A program made the translations under genes and the position numbers. A stretch of 64,000 nucleotides of DNA from Micropterix aruncella (Eukaryota > Arthropoda > Insecta > Lepidoptera > Micropterigidae), in assembly GCA_944548615.1 (NCBI GenBank), contig OX155964.1, positions 16,232,484 through 16,296,483 on the forward strand, written 5' to 3'. The notes below the pieces were generated by a model that made no database searches, was not told where the DNA came from, and worked only from the letters and a program-made list of their open reading frames with translations. Positions 10,733 through 22,041 of this stretch are shown in pieces (within the stretch, counting starts at the first letter, position 1; the number at the start of each line of letters is the position of its first letter).

Positions 10733-10857
10733 AAATAGGATATGAACGAATTTACCGCGTGGAATTTGTAGCACCCTGGACAACGGCGGCTGCAACGTCA
10801 CCGAAACCGCGTCGGGTGCTACAAATTCCACGCGGTAAATTTGTTCATATCCTATTT
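10733..10857. repeat. 44-bp fold-back hairpin (MITE-like)
   Basis: Arms of 44 bp (from 10733 inward, and from 10857 inward) match with one mismatch and enclose a GC-rich loop of about 37 bp. The preceding 'gacatt' and the following 'atgacatt' might contain the target duplication. Confidence 0.85.
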
Positions 10858-11184
10858 ATGACATTTAAATTGCTGCCATATAAAATTGTCTAGTATAATA
10901 TGGTGAACCTATTGCCAGGTGGCAACATCTTTCGACCATACCGCCAGAGTTATTGTGACTAAATGTATATGTAGGCAAATTTATATAACAAATGTATTTT
11001 ATGTAAAGTAGTGGTTAAAATAAACGAGTACAAGTTGTCACAAGTTGTCGCAGAATCGTTGTGTTTAAATAATTCTTAAATATTTTCTTAAATAAATAAA
11101 ATGAAGTGAAATGCCATTGTCCCCTAATCATTCCCTAGAATCCATTTGCCCTGATTTAGCACCTAAAATTAGTGGTCCTTTATA

Positions 11185-12129
11185 GACCAGGGTCGATAAT
11201 TTTAAAAATGGTAAAAAGTGAAAAAAAATAATAGTAGGATGAAACCCGTCAAAAAAGGACGAGAATATAACAAAAATGAAAGGAAAAATAATTTACGGGC
11301 GATCTGAGGTCGGGAAGTGGAAGGGGGTAAGTTTTTAAGGGTAAAAAACGGTTAAAAATTAACTTATTTGGTTGTTAATTATAGTAGTAGATTTCGATTT
11401 GTATTTTTTTGTTTATTAACGTAACATAGAATCTTACGTTTTTCAAGTAATTAAAGTGTGAATTTTACTAAATAGCTCAAAATTGTACAGTGATTAAAAA
11501 AAAATCGGATTCGAGTTTTTTTCTTTTCTTTGCATTTTCTGAGAACATTTACCATGGTAATGTATATATTTTTTTACATTATCAGAAAGAACAGATTTCA
11601 ACGAACAAAAAACTCCTCGACTTTTTTTAAAAAGCTTATATTTTGACGCGAGAATTTTCGATTGAAAATTAGTGTGTTTTTTCGATATTAAGTCAAAATA
11701 AGGTGAAAAAATGAATATTTCAAATCAAAAAAAATACAGTGTCTTTAGGACATAAAAAGGTAAGTTTTCACTAAATTTCGTAAAAAAACATATTTTTTTG
11801 CATAAGATAAAAATAAAAAACCAAAAACTTGATTATTTGAATTTTTCACATAAATTTTGAGGTTATGTGAAAAAAGTGTAGTCACGAAAGTTGTAGGTCT
11901 CTTTATTACCTACAACTTTGTCATTTTTTTTTTTTTCATAGGACTTGTAGTTTTGCCGGAAATTGAGATACACCGTTTTTTACCCTTAAAAATGCACCCC
12001 CTTCCACTTCCCGACCTCAGATCGCCCGTAAATTATTTTTTCTTTCATTTTTGTTATATTCTCGTCCTTTTTTAACGGGTTTCATCCTACTATTATTTTT
12101 TTTGGTTTCAAAAATTATCGACCCTGGTC
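11185..12129. mobile_element. Long-TIR non-autonomous element, TA target
   Basis: The left end GACCAGGGTCGATAATTTT and the complement of the right end agree over about 170 bp with few mismatches. Both sides are flanked by TA, the target of Tc1/mariner-like transposases. The 600-bp interior is AT-rich and has no transposase. Length 945 bp. It is probably a MITE mobilised in trans. Confidence 0.85.
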
Positions 12130-12594
12130 TATTAGGCTGCCGGTCTATAAAGACACTTACATACTAGACATCTAAGCTTGACGTGCCCGTTCGGCACTTT
12201 CCAGCGGAAAGCAGCCTTTTAGAAGTCTCATTGTATCTTTACACGCCTCGTTTTTTCGTACACTCTAACTGTGCGCTTCGGAGAAATTCCCTCTTTTATT
12301 CTCATTGTTGCATTGACTATAATAGCTCTTTGATAAGTTAGGTAGTGCTTATAATATTAATACCGTCGGCTGTAAGCAATTCAATTCAATTTATCTTATG
12401 TATTGAATTTCTATTTTCTACGGTTGACTATAATGATGCTTTTATTTTTATTCGTCCGTCTCGTTGAGGTGGCGATACAAGTTTCCGATCAGGATTTTTT
12501 TCGAACTAATTTTAGAAGGATTAAAAAAAAGTAAGCACTCAGCGCGATTATATTAAAGATTTATTTTTTATTTTTATCAACAATATTAGGTACA
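12130..12594. other. Spacer
   Basis: 'gccggtctataaagacactt' immediately right of the MITE echoes its end sequence, otherwise AT-rich and unassigned. Confidence 0.3.
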
Positions 12595-13995
12595 GTAGGG
12601 CGTTGTCGACTACAAAGGGCGAACCCGTCACCCCAGGCTGTTATAGCGATATGTGATCGTTATTTCAGTCGTGGGATGAGCGTAGGAGTGAGATGAAGAT
12701 GAGAGACAAGACAATCTACTGTGTAGCTCGCCAACAGCCCATTATAGACCAACGCCTTACCGCGAGGCACCTTGAAAGGCATCCAGCGGGCAGCCTCGCT
12801 GCCTAACTAGGTCCACTTTTGGTAGGATATCTCCGTCTAGAGTTAACCATTAGGATACCTCCATCCTCCCGACTGGTTACAGGTCGGGAGCTAATGGGCC
12901 CTTGCTGAGTTGGCCACGAAGACCCATTCTGTTCAGGGTTGGTCACACTCACGGGTCAACACCTATCCGACGGCCTCCACACATGAAGTGCGAGCCTGGG
13001 TAGGACTCTGGCCTTATGGTCAGTTTCCCCTGGAAATCAAACTTCTGGCGCTCCTGGACGGTCTGCGCACCGTGCGGCGTAAGCCAATCGACTGCGCATT
13101 CTGACTAGCAGTCGGGGCAATCTGGAAGCAGTATTGTTTCCTATAGAGGGAGGGTGGTGGACCTTACGACGACTGCTCTTGAAACGACCATTAGCCATCC
13201 GATCCTGGGTGAACAGCCGGGCAAAGGACGCTGTGGTCCGCGATAGATTCGGTATACACCGTTTCACCGCTCCGTAAGGGAGAGGACCGCGCAAGCGACC
13301 TCGAACTCGTTACCAATCGAGAGACCGGAGTAATTTGGTCACAATTGGAAGTAAGGGCGTGAGTGTCGGCCTGCCAGGTAACATTCCTGGGTATCTCGCG
13401 GTTAAGGCGTTGGCCTCTTACGGGCTTGTGACGTAGCTATATGGTGGACTGTTTCGTCCCCAAGTCTTCTACGCTCACTCCAGGGAGATAGGACGACTAA
13501 TCGTTAAAACTTCCTGAGGTGACGGGCTCGCCCGCTGTAGTCGACAACCCAAGTTGGTTACAGGTCAGAAGTCGCTTGCGCGGCCGCTACCTGTTGTATT
13601 ACAGCGGTAATTCAATTTAAATTTATCGCGGACCTGGGCGTTCTTTGCCCGTATTCTTTACACAGGATCGAGTGGCCCAAGGTCATTTCAAGAATGGCAT
13701 GACAACAGGTCAACATCCACCCCCGCTGCTTAGGAGACAGTATATTACTCTAGTCTCCAGACTCATTCAGCAATTAGTCAGAGTGCACACCGATTGGTGT
13801 CGCCGAACGGTGCGCAAACCGTACAGTAGTGCCGGAATGCAATCCCGCCAGGAGAAACCGGTCCACCATATTTGAGTCCTGAGACGCGAGAGTCCTACCC
13901 TGGGTAGAGGTGGCCTTCCACACGCTGCACGAAACCATTCCGCACGAGGAGGCTTCTGAATAGGAGCTGAATCGTGAGTTGAGCCGATCCGAGAA
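12595..13995. repeat. GC-rich dispersed family E, head-to-head compound copy
   Basis: Three pieces of one family lie together. 12600-12830 is the inverted 3' end, 12840-13550 a + copy, and 13560-13990 an inverted copy of the + body. For example 'gcttgcgcgg', 'tttgccc', 'caggatcg-tggcc' and 'cggtgcgca-accg' recur in reverse order. Related copies lie at 18640-19150, 20290-20945 and 55965-56205. GC is near 50%, against about 30-35% around it. No protein domain was recognised in any frame, and the class is unknown. Confidence 0.7.
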
Positions 13996-14057
13996 CAAAA
14001 TGGGTCTTATGGCCCAAGCTGCACAAAACCATTCGCTACCTAATATTTTACCTAAAA

Positions 14058-14086
14058 TTAGGTACATGTTACCAACATGTACCTAA
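14058..14086. repeat. 13-bp perfect hairpin
   Basis: 'ttaggtacatgtt' and 'aacatgtacctaa' enclose 3 nt. Just downstream are three CCTAA-type pentamers (near 14095-14110) resembling the insect TTAGG telomere unit, but too few to call an interstitial telomere. Confidence 0.7.
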
Positions 14087-14739
14087 TATTAGGTAACCTA
14101 ACCTAACCTACTGATTTCAGGATTTTAAAAAAAATTAAATGTTATGTAACTATACGATGTATGAACTAGTTATTACATTTTCCGATCGTACCTATATCTT
14201 ACAACTGCTGAACTAACCGTATACATAGAATTTAAATTGTACAGTATGGCAACGATGACACAAGCTCGCCAACTAAGTCGTCCTCTGGTGGGAAAAATCA
14301 GCAACAGCAACGCAACTGTAATCTAAATGATTTGTATAAAAAAACATCTTTTAAGTTTTCGCTCGTTGCTGTTAAGGACTCTTACCTTAACAATTCACCG
14401 TGCTACGGAAACATGTCAGCTCCGTGCATCCGGTTCATTTGGCGTTTCTATGCCTTCTCCACACCACTGATCATGCTCCACACCTTGGCGAGTGCTTTAG
14501 CCACTGCCCTTGTCTCTCTCGTTCTTTCCCATATATTTTTCACACGTCCCGATGGCGCCGTCTCGTTTCCACCTTAGCAAGATCGCCCAACATTCGGCAA
14601 CGTGTCGAGCAGGTATAACTAGGCGAAGTACGCGTAGCGCCTATGCGTCAATAGTGCTCCAAAATGGCAACCCTTACTAAATCGAAGGAAAATAGAAAAA
14701 AATAAAGAAATAGACGGGCGGACGTACGGACGGACGCGA
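14087..14739. other. Unassigned sequence
   Basis: Overlapping short frames at 14332-14618 are open in two phases without a recognisable domain. 14712-14750 is a GACGGACG-type low-complexity run leading into the next hairpin. Confidence 0.3.
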
Positions 14740-14770
14740 CGGACGGACCGACTCGTAATCGGTCCGTCCG
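14740..14770. repeat. 12-bp GC-rich hairpin preceding a SINE
   Basis: 'cggacggaccga' and 'tcggtccgtccg' are perfect complements around a 7-nt loop, immediately 5' of the SINE head at 14771. Confidence 0.8.
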
Positions 14771-15025
14771 CATAGTGGTTAGGTGGCCTAATCTTACATT
14801 GCAAGGTTCCGGTTTCGATTCCCGGCTGGGTTACCATTTTCCGTTGGGATAAATTTAACGGAATTACATTTTAATTCTGTCGATCGAATGCAATATCAAG
14901 ACACTCACTTACACGCGTTATAAACTCACATACATATAAACACTAAATACTAGGGTTGGTTGTAAGAGATTGTCGTATGATAATAAACCCGCCCATTGTG
15001 AAATTTCACAATAAAGAGTAGAAAC
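14771..15025 (+). mobile_element. tRNA-derived SINE
   Basis: The A-box-like 'tagtggttaggtggcc' and B-box-like 'ggtttcgattccc' are followed by 'ccggctgggttaccatttt', a 'gttgggataaatttaacgg' block and the shared tail 'gggttggttgtaagagat' to 'ttcacaataaagag'. This subtype lacks the body module seen at 5054. Confidence 0.75.
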
Positions 15026-15351
15026 TCGTCGGTCGTCACATAGATCTTTTCTTTTTAAATAACACGTCTGAAAGCTAAGTTCCTGGTCTTCATTATTTAA
15101 AATAAACTGACAGACATATTTGTCAAATAAATAACTAGCACAATTTACAGCCCTAAACCCCTATAAAAACGGATAATGGCAATTTGCCAGATATTTTCTT
15201 ATGATCATTAGATACATTATTGAACTTGTAAGATATTTTAACTTATGGGAATACATTTTTTTGGTTTTTAACAGCATTATGCTTGTAAAATTTCACAGTC
15301 CAGCAAGAAGCCTATCCCCACCTATATGCCATATGATTTGTCCGAAGCAAC
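15026..15351. other. AT-rich spacer
   Basis: No supported feature. Confidence 0.3.
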
Positions 15352-15359
15352 GCATAGAA

Positions 15360-16086
15360 CAGGGCTGTCCAACTGCAAGTGCCATAAGGGCCACTTTTAA
15401 AAAAAATGTGGTTTGGAGGGCCGCATTATAAAATACTTCATATGCACTTTATCAGTGAGTTTTAATAGATATGGTATACAAAGAAAAAAAATTATTTTAA
15501 TTTATTCAAAAAATATCGAATTACAAAAAAAATGTGGTAAATTTGTGGTAAAAATGTGGTTAATATGCATCAATATTTTCTTAAATATTTGTTGTTGATA
15601 AACGAAGCAACTGATTAAGTGATATTAGAGAGGAAAAAATTATATTTTGACGTTATAAATTTCATGTTGGAAAAACTGCTGTTCCAAAGATATGTGCTTC
15701 CCAGCATTGAGCTTAGTGTAAACCTTAAGTTTCGCATGTTGGGGTATCCTTCTTCTGGCAGCAACTTGAAAAAGCCAGTTCAGTTTCAGTTCTTCCTTGG
15801 TAAAAAGGATCTGATTGCAAATCACACAATTCCAGTTGAAGGTCTGGTCTGCTTGCATTCTCAACTGAAATTGTAACGGGCTGAGTAAAAACTTGAATTT
15901 CTCTTTCGATTTTTTTAAAGTCGCTAAATCGATTTTCGAATTCTTCTGCAATTGTGTCTATGTATTTTATACGAGGTAAATTTGAAACTTTCTCAAATCC
16001 TTAATTTCTTCAAAATGCTCCGCAGGCCGCAAAAAAGGAGGTCGCGGGCCGCATGCGGTCCGTGGGCCTCATGTTGAACAGCCCTG
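15360..16086 (-). mobile_element. Second hAT-superfamily remnant
   Basis: Ends CAGGGCTGTCCAAC and GTTGAACAGCCCTG form terminal inverted repeats. Inside both ends are 'ggccgc'-rich blocks of the kind found in Charlie-like and GTF2IRD2-related hATs. The flanks GCATAGAA (15352-15359) and GCATAATA (16087-16094) match at six of eight positions, an aged 8-bp duplication. A minus-strand frame (15640-15951) gives KLKVYTKLNAGKHISLEQQF, reminiscent of the hAT C-terminal dimerisation block. Confidence 0.75.
15640..15951 (-). pseudogene. Decayed hAT transposase C-terminal segment
   Basis: The 103-codon frame includes LSPLQFQLRMQADQTF, then IPQHAKLKVYTKLNAGKHIS and LEQQFF. These line up in order with the hAT block that normally reads roughly 'MQ-D', 'YP-LR-HA-KM---FGS-Y-CEQ-FS'. 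The key C-E-Q is weakened, so the match is degraded and the assignment rests partly on the surrounding TIRs. Confidence 0.45.
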
Positions 16087-16197
16087 GCATAATATTGCTT
16101 GCCTGCCTACCCATGCATGTGTTAGGGGCTCTCTAGACGATCAAGCATGCCGATCAAAATCTCTAGATGTCAAGCATCGCGTCGCGGGCTGGGACTT

Positions 16198-16735
16198 GAA
16201 CCCCTTGGTACCTACTTCTACCTATCGTAGAAGTAGGTACCATGGGTTTCCTGTAAAATTCCTCAGAGGCGATAAAAAATTGTCGCCAGCTTGTGATGCC
16301 ATCTCAAAAATAAGGGGCTCTCTAGACGATCAAGCATGCTTGTCAAGCATCGTGTCGCGGGCTGGGAAGGGATCGTAAACCGCAGGAAATATGCATATAT
16401 ATATATATTTTTACATTTACCAAAATTGCCTTATTTTGTAGTTATAGCAGGGAATCACGTCATTCATCAATCAATTACGTATAATTAACCTTACTTCCTG
16501 ATATACAGCTACAAAATTTGGTATTTTTGGTACATATTTAAAAATATATTTGCACATATCCTGCGGTTTACGATCCCCTCCCAGCCCGCGACACGATGCT
16601 TGACAAGCATGCTTGATCGTCTAGAGAGCCCCTTATTTTTGAGATGGCATCACAAGCTGGCGACATTTTTTTATCGCCTCTGAGGAATTTTACAGGAACC
16701 CCTTGGTACCTACTTCTACAATATCAACTGGACTT
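16198..16735. repeat. Large fold-back element with ~175-bp arms
   Basis: The arm at about 16219-16395 ('gtagaagtaggtaccatggg' through 'gggatcgtaaaccgcagga') is the inverse of about 16553-16735. A second inverted copy of the extreme end lies at 16198-16218. A diverged direct copy of the 'ggggctctctagacgatcaa' block precedes it at 16122-16196. The loop (about 16400-16545) is AT-rich. No transposase and no clear target duplication. Confidence 0.8.
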
Positions 16736-17321
16736 TCGAAGAGTATCTTATAATGATGATGAAGATGATGTTTTCATGATAGACCTTGACATTGTGAGTG
16801 TAACGTCGCCCTAATTACATTTTAAAGATGTCTTACGTTGATAATATCACTAAAGCAGCGACGCGAGTGCCTATAAAAACTTGACCTTAATCTCCTATGT
16901 TATAGTTATAAATGTTACGTCTTCGGGGGAACGGTTTCATAAAGTATTGTGGTTATGAAATTTAATCAAATCTGCACTTATTCTTCTATTGCTATTTTCT
17001 GGCTCGCTCTTAAATCTGAGAAAATTTCGATTTCAAATAAGCGTATTTTAAATCGAACAACAGAAAAATAGCGAGATAATTCTACCCACAATAATAATTG
17101 AAACTGAACAGTTTTGTTACCTTGGGCTTTGAAACATATTTTTATTTCAATTATACAATCGTTTTATTCTTCAAATTTCAATAACCAGGCCAATTCTAAA
17201 TCGTTATATTTTATTTTTCTTAAATTTATTTCTTGCCAGTAATCTAGAAGTGTGTGAATACAGTACTGCTTGATATACATATTAATCTATCCATCTGCTT
17301 ATAATGTTAATATTTTAGAAT
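16736..17321. other. Unassigned AT-rich sequence
   Basis: Nothing beyond short simple repeats was recognised. Confidence 0.3.
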
Positions 17322-17705
17322 TAACAAGTAAATAAATTAAATTAAATAAAAACACGAGTGCCGTTACAAAAAGTGAACAACTGTATTTATAATTATTTTT
17401 ATTACGGTTTTTTTTTTAATGAAATATTTGTGGTTAATGTATTTATCCATATAGATACATATATATTTTCAGAATGTACTCAATTAGACCTTGCATTTGG
17501 CACGAAACACGATATATGTATGTTAATTTATTAACATTTGGAGATTTGGACATTTAGACGACTCATTACTTATCACACTCATGATGACAGAACGATTCTA
17601 ACAATGACACATGTTTGAAGTTATGGAGGAATAAAGAAACGGAAAACATAACTAGATGAACCATGACCACATTACACTCCTTTTTTTGTTGGGCAGTCGT
17701 GTAAA
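17322..17705 (+). repeat. Dispersed repeat R1, copy 2
   Basis: Begins 'aacaagtaaata', followed by 'gccgttacaaaaagtgaac', and ends 'ttgttgggcagtcgtgtaa'. It aligns along its length with 59410-59850 and with the reverse complement of copy 1. Confidence 0.7.
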
Positions 17706-18639
17706 AAGAATGTATTTCACTTAACTGCAAGTTATACACATGTTCAGGGTCATAAATCTACGTTTAACTAAATAACTAAATCGTACGTTTTTTTATATAA
17801 ATGGATCAATCATCTTAGAAGTGTGATTTATATTTCTATATTATTATATCATACGTACCCAACAAAATATTGACAAAATATTTAAAAAATCCAATGCGAT
17901 TTGAAAAAAACATCCAAGTGAGTGGCGAATATTTTGACGAATAGTACTTACATATATGCATAATAATCTTATGTAGAAAATGAATGAAGCCTTTTCGTTT
18001 TTTTTTAAATTCCTAACCTTACTTCTGGGATTCTCTTTGTACGTACCATGTATAACTTCTACCTGAATTAGGTCCTTAAATAATTAAGAAAATTCGCCTG
18101 AGATGCTAATAGAGGTCTTCGCAGGTGTAAATTTAATTAAACACAAATTAGACCTCTGAGTAACTTACTTTCTCTGTCTGGGCATCCACAAGCCATTTTA
18201 AATGTCGGCGCTCCTGATTCCTAGAGTAATCATTTACTTATGGATAAACCGGACATGCCTATATATTACAATTTTAACCGAGTTTTTACAAGCTACTTTT
18301 GTCACCAATCTGTCTGTCTGCCTAGCACGTACCGACGATTTTCTTACATTACAGTAGCTATGCGAGAAATCGCAGCTCAAATGGCCTTTCTACAAATTGC
18401 AATGTTTTTGGTACCAAAGAAAGCGCCTCTCTCGCAATGTAGGGCTGTCGAGCGGCCTGCACTAGCGCATGTGCCGTAGTTTCTAGGCCATAATCTAGAT
18501 TATTATAGGGAAGAGTAGCAATGAAAGATACATATTTTTATTTGTTTGGTCATTTGAATGGTTCACGTGGGTATAAAAATTATTATACTTCATGAATCTG
18601 GTTGTTAGTAGTCTAGAGGAGTATGCATTTCTCTTCTTC
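17706..18639. other. Unassigned sequence
   Basis: Mostly AT-rich. A 240-bp stretch with an open + frame at 18240-18479 is less AT-rich but carries no recognised domain. Confidence 0.3.
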
Positions 18640-19150
18640 GTTGTGTCCCCTGTGGGTGACAGATGATGGTGTAGCCATCGCTTGATGGCTCTGGCGTCTG
18701 TATAGATGTATATTACCGCCCCATGTGTCCGGGCTTAGAGACGCTCACAGTAATCGCGACAATTAATGGTTTCTCTGCCGCTAGGCCACTAAGATCCGCT
18801 CGTTTTCCCGGGTCAGCTCAACTCACGGTTCGACTCCTATCCGGTAGTCTCCTCGAAGGTGATCGAACCTGGAAATGACTCCATTTACCCCTGTTACGTA
18901 TACGGAAACCAGTTCCCCCTGTTTCCCATGACACTATGCAGTGGATCGGTTTCCTCTGGGCGCTGTTAGGCAGTTTGCCCATAGTGCGGCGTCAATCAAT
19001 CGACTGTTTACTCCGGCGAATAACCGGGGGGTGGGGGTCTAGAAATGCTCTTATACGTTTCCTAAGCAGCGTGGGTGGTTGTTGACCTAATGACAGCTAC
19101 CCTTGAAACGACGCGTTGGCTACCCGATCCCGCGTGAACTTCGTTGAGCA
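18640..19150 (+). repeat. Family E copy
   Basis: Shares with 20290-20700 the blocks 'ctcacggttcg-ctcc', 'tccggtag-ctcctcgaa', 'aatcgactg' and 'ggcgaataaccgg', and with 13160-13215 'cttgaaacgac' then 'acccgatcc-g-gtgaac'. It is truncated on both sides relative to the copy at 12840-13550. Confidence 0.6.
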
Positions 19151-20289
19151 ACGAAGACCTTCATAGTTGTATAAAAAAAACGACGGGGCTCAAAATTCTT
19201 CCGCAAAATGAGTAATCCAAAAAAAACCCTATCCCCTATGTCGTTTTCCCGGAGTAGGATGCAAACACCACCGATCTCCCCAAATTTCCTGTAAGTGGTC
19301 GCTCATGCTACAGAAACTCAAAAGATTATAGAAACTTTACACAGTTAATCCTCTACGATTACACAGTTAATCCTCTACGTTAATAAATGAAAGCTGCTCT
19401 ATTTATGGTATTAAGCCACGCACAAACAAATCCGCTGCCATTATCCAGTTCCGCATAAGTTCAAGTCATCAGCTTCCGTCTTCCCCGGCAGATATTCGAT
19501 CTCTTTCCGCGATAATCTAGCCAGACGGCCACCGGCCGGCTATGGCGCTATGTAAATAGGCTCGAGGCACTTAGCTCTACTTAACTTTGCCTACGCCCGA
19601 AGAGGAAATCCGTCTAAAACGAGAACTTACATAAACCTTATTATAAACGCTTCACCACTTGATTGCGATCTCTTTTTTTAATATATTCTTGGGAAAGCAT
19701 TAAAGCAGCCGCTCACTTATCTTAATCTTGTACAGATCCGCGTGAAATTTAATGAGAGACTCTAAACCTTCTCAGTTATCGTGCGAAACACATTTTAAAT
19801 ATGATAAGCAATGAATTTATTATTTGGGAAATGGCCTTTCTATACGTTCTGTTCACTGCCAAACTTATCAGATAAGAAACTTAAGGAAAATATATCTTCG
19901 TGAGAGGCTCTCTCTCTGTATGGCTCATACATTTAAGACATACCATCAATGTATGGCACTCTTCTCCACGTGAAAATACTTTATAATTTGACTCGACCAG
20001 AGCGTAATGCTTTTAGATTACAGTTTTTCTAACAAGGTGAAAAGCTTTTAAAATGAGCCTATGAATCCTCAGAAATTTAGAGCTATTTATTATGACATTG
20101 TGAATACGAGAAGTAGAAATAAGCTATCATTTCCCAAGTTTCGTCTAAAAAAGTATTTTTTTATGGGGGTATATACTCTTTTATAATAGAATTTCTGAAG
20201 GAATTCTAACTTACCGGAGGAAAAAAACTCGTATTAAAAACACACTGTGTAAAATATTGGTTCATAATGGTTCCGAACAGTTTGAGTGG
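19151..20289. other. Unassigned sequence including a repeat piece (19170-19310)
   Basis: 19170-19310 matches the repeat at 411-526. 19330-19380 contains two copies of 'acacagttaatcctctacg'. 19440-19600 is GC-richer unique-looking DNA without an ORF, possibly a regulatory segment. The rest is AT-rich. Confidence 0.35.
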
Positions 20290-20945
20290 TAGCCAATTTC
20301 GTTTCACCGTGGCCAGACCAACTCACGGTTCAGCCCCCATCCGGTAGCCTCCTTGAAGAGGGAGTTAACTTCAGGGCCGCTGTGAGGTCTGCCTGCGGCT
20401 GTGACCTGTAATTAGAGGCGATGAGATCGTAAGTGGAGATTCGGGGGAGTACCTCGAACGGAACTGTGCGGTGCACTGTCCGGTTTGCTAGATACGCTGC
20501 ACATAACCGGCGAATAACCGGAAGGATTGGAAACGTATTTTTTCTAAACCCGTTAGTTGTATATATGACTTTATCTACCCTCAAAAAGATCCGTTGGCCA
20601 CCCTATCCCGAGTGACCATGAAGGGCAAAGGGCGCTTCGGCCCGTGATAAATTTCAACCTAATTACCGCTTACGTCAGGTAGAGGCCACGCAAGCGACCT
20701 CGAAATCGTAACCAGACTGGAGGACAGAGAAATCTGGCTCTATCTAGTAGTGAAGGCGTGAGGTCGACCCGCTAGATTCACTTCCCAGTGCCTTGTGATA
20801 TGACGTTGGACTCTTACGGGCGTAGTTAGACGGTGGTCTGTGTTGTTCCTAAGTCTCTCCGTTCACTCTTTAGGAGAAGGAATTATATGATACCATTATA
20901 ACTTCTTGGGGTGGCTGGTGCGACCGTAATAGTTGACTATTCTTA
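20290..20945 (+). repeat. Family E copy
   Basis: Contains 'accaactcacggttcagccc' at the left and 'gcaagcgacctcgaa-tcgta' plus 'ggcgtgag-gtcg-cc' and 'cttcttggggtg-c' at the right. These follow the same order as 13290-13520. Divergence is substantial, pointing to an old family. Confidence 0.6.
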
Positions 20946-21957
20946 AGTGTGAAAAAAAGGACATTATAAAATAGGCGATTACTCAACTAACAAAGATGCA
21001 AATTATAATCAATCTACAAGACTTCAATGCATATTTTGCTCAATGTGTCTCTTCAATAACTACTATTACCTGGAGGCTATCTTTATCTACATCGACAATT
21101 TCTTCATTTTTTACTTTAAATATTAGGTACCTCCACATTAATAATTGTGAAGTAACTCTTTTTTAGCTTCCTTCTATACAAAAAAACACAAGCAATTTAA
21201 GAACATTTATTTGCCTTTATTTCCTAACGCCGTTATATATCAAAATATGCAATTATTATAATGAGGTTATATTGTGTAGTGTTTACTACAATACATAAAG
21301 GATTTACTACTTGTTTTCTCTGTCTCTCTCTCTCTCTGCTTTCCCTTTTCTTTCTGTTTCACAAGTTCAATTGCCAGAACGTCGACAATTGACATTAACG
21401 AGAACAACCGGACGGAAGTTATTATACGAACGGTGTGTTGTACCTACCTTACTTGAAATATGTATCTATGTATAAACACAAATTGTATCTTAACAATAAT
21501 AGAACTATAGCAAAAGTGATCATGTACCTATTGTTTTTTTCATTGTTTATTTTAAGCTATTGCATAGCTTTTATCGCGGGCCTAGGCCAGCGCGGCGACC
21601 GAATGAAGAAATTTCTTAACGAAAATTAATGATTTTAAACTGATAATTACGTCTAAACGAGTACTGATTACGATTCGAAAAAAATATATGTTAAACAAGA
21701 ACATTGTCCTTTTATTCTTAGCTTTGAATATTTTAGATTTTGTTTATATTACATAGTGTAATTAATTTGTGAAATTAGGTCTAACCGAACACAAAAACGA
21801 CTACTACGCAAATACTATCTGGCGTATTATTATGAAACCTGCACCATATTAAAGATAATTTAATTATCTATCTTTTTATCTACGAATTTTTTCGAATAGT
21901 CAAAGAATAATATCCGTTTTTTTTTTGCTTTATCGAATAAAATTCGTGCGCGGCGAT
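20946..21957. other. Unassigned AT-rich sequence
   Basis: Includes a TC-rich microsatellite-like run near 21316-21345. No gene or repeat boundary was recognised. Confidence 0.3.
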
Positions 21958-22041
21958 CTATCGGAAGACGTTTAAATTATTCCGAATCATTTGCTTCCGC
22001 AGCCGCAAATGATTCGGAATAATTTCAACGTTTTCCGATAG
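21958..22041. repeat. 37-bp near-perfect hairpin
   Basis: Arms 21958-21994 and 22005-22041 are complementary with two mismatches, around a 10-nt loop. The innermost 20 bp ('attattccgaatcatttgc' and its complement) are perfect. Confidence 0.85.

Noticed and set aside
14095..14112. CCTAA pentamers resembling the insect telomere repeat
   Set aside because: Only about three units, within a palindromic AT-rich stretch; too few for an interstitial telomere.
14332..14618. Two overlapping open + frames of 72-81 codons
   Set aside because: No domain, two phases open at once, and no conserved start context; likely chance.
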